Source: Skermanella pratensis (GTDB lineage: Bacteria; Pseudomonadota; Alphaproteobacteria; Azospirillales; Azospirillaceae). From it: 64,000 bases of DNA. The position numbers and the translations under genes are program-made. The stretch is from positions 3,712,501-3,776,500 of the forward strand of contig NZ_CP030265.1 in the NCBI RefSeq assembly GCF_008843145.1, given 5' to 3'. Below are positions 63,456 to 64,000 of this stretch, one piece after another (position 1 is the first letter of the stretch; every line of letters starts with the position of its first letter). Under the pieces are notes generated by a model. It saw only the letters and a list, made by a program, of their open reading frames with translations. It searched no databases and was not told the DNA's origin.

Positions 63456-64000
63456 TCAGCCACTCACATAATGCGGCTCCGGGCGGCGGTGCAGATCCTC
63501 GTAATGGACGAGGACAGGCTCGCCGAGCGGGACCGGCCGGCCGTCGCGCCAAGTCCATTCGCCACGGTCGCAGTCCGCCGCACGGACATAGCCGTTGATG
63601 TAGAGCCGCCGGTCATGGCTGGACCGGTTGGCGGCCGACCCGTGGATCATGTACGGGTGCCACAGGCCGACGTCGCCCGGCTCCATCGCGAAATCGACCA
63701 GCTTGGCGGGGTCGAGGCCGTATCGCTCCAGCGCCTCCTCCGCGATGCCGGACCCCAGGATGCTCGCCCGCGGCATCAGGTCCAGGTCGCCGAGCAGGTG
63801 GCTGCCGGGATAAAGGCGCATGGCCCCGCTCTCGGCGGTATGCGGGTCCACGGCGAGGCCGGTCTGCACATAGGACCCTGACAGGTTCCGGTAAGCCTCG
63901 CGCGGGCGGCGGAACCGGCTGTCCTGGTGGAAGGCGTAATCGCCGCCGGCCGCCCCGGGCGGTTTCCAATGCAGTTGGTTGATGATCTGCTTGAGATCGC
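63456..64000 (-). CDS. Phytanoyl-CoA dioxygenase family protein (partial)
   Basis: The C-terminal 180 or so residues of a non-haem Fe(II)/2-oxoglutarate oxygenase; the start lies beyond the right edge. The iron motif HxD is in YAFHQDSRFRRPREAYR, and the distal His with the 2-oxoglutarate-binding Arg is in MIHGSAANRSSHDRRLYING. The SGAMRLYPGSHLLGDLD segment between them fits the PhyH family. Family members hydroxylate an alkyl or alcohol side chain; the substrate is unknown. It reads toward the small gene at 63388. Confidence 0.9.
   Translation of the reverse strand, partial: DLKQIINQLHWKPPGAAGGDYAFHQDSRFRRPREAYRNLSGSYVQTGLAVDPHTAESGAMRLYPGSHLLGDLDLMPRASILGSGIAEEALERYGLDPAKLVDFAMEPGDVGLWHPYMIHGSAANRSSHDRRLYINGYVRAADCDRGEWTWRDGRPVPLGEPVLVHYEDLHRRPEPHYVSG

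Overview
The window is GC-rich, densely coded bacterial DNA. Gene content and style point to a nitrogen-fixing alphaproteobacterium of the Rhodospirillales, Azospirillum- or Skermanella-like: a nifB-nifZ-nifS-nifT block with a 4Fe-4S LRV protein, many TRAP transporters, and the alphaproteobacterial L-arabinonate type of sugar-acid breakdown. The genus is an inference. No rRNA, tRNA, CRISPR array, insertion sequence or phage gene was seen.

Region 1 (1-7.8 kb, minus strand) is a nif operon read as nifB, 4Fe-4S ferredoxin, TPR-like protein, LRV Fe-S protein, nifZ, a second nifZ, nifS, nifT, DUF6129-like protein, a DegT-fold protein without the PLP lysine, and a SIR2-like protein that leaves the window. 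Upstream of nifB lie a perfect TGT-N10-ACA NifA site and a GG-N10-GC sigma-54 promoter.

Region 2 (8.3-12.4 kb) holds small conserved hypothetical genes and two transglutaminase-like proteins, one lacking the expected catalytic histidine. A MITE-like inverted repeat (12788-12915) leads into Region 3 (13.0-18.9 kb). Region 3 is a five-gene run: a hemopexin-propeller/M15 peptidase, two related proteins of unknown family, an M15 peptidase with a peptidoglycan-binding domain, and a secreted protein. It is the best candidate here for an undescribed system. A di-haem peroxidase, a histidine phosphatase and a chemoreceptor follow.

Region 4 (22.5-52.2 kb) is a catabolic island with three TRAP transporters. 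The first (26.4-29.3 kb) follows a SAF-domain oxidoreductase. The second (30.5-40.7 kb) has two substrate-binding proteins for one membrane pair, a cupin oxygenase-like protein, an iron alcohol dehydrogenase, a DapA-family lyase, a DUF1537 kinase (frameshifted) and PdxA2; the last two suggest threonate- or erythronate-type acids. The third (44.4-52.1 kb) has a frameshifted binding protein, an FMN 2-hydroxyacid dehydrogenase, a 6PGDH-like reductase, a keto-deoxy-acid dehydratase and an aldehyde dehydrogenase, probably ending at 2-oxoglutarate. A GarD/UxaA dehydratase, a cupin and a GntR regulator lie between the second and third. A strong terminator closes the island.

Region 5 (52.2-64 kb) has two orphan solute-binding proteins, a trypsin-fold protein that has lost all three catalytic residues, the lutABC lactate operon, a DUF5939 nucleotide cyclase, a DUF697-like membrane protein, WrbA and a partial phytanoyl-CoA dioxygenase.
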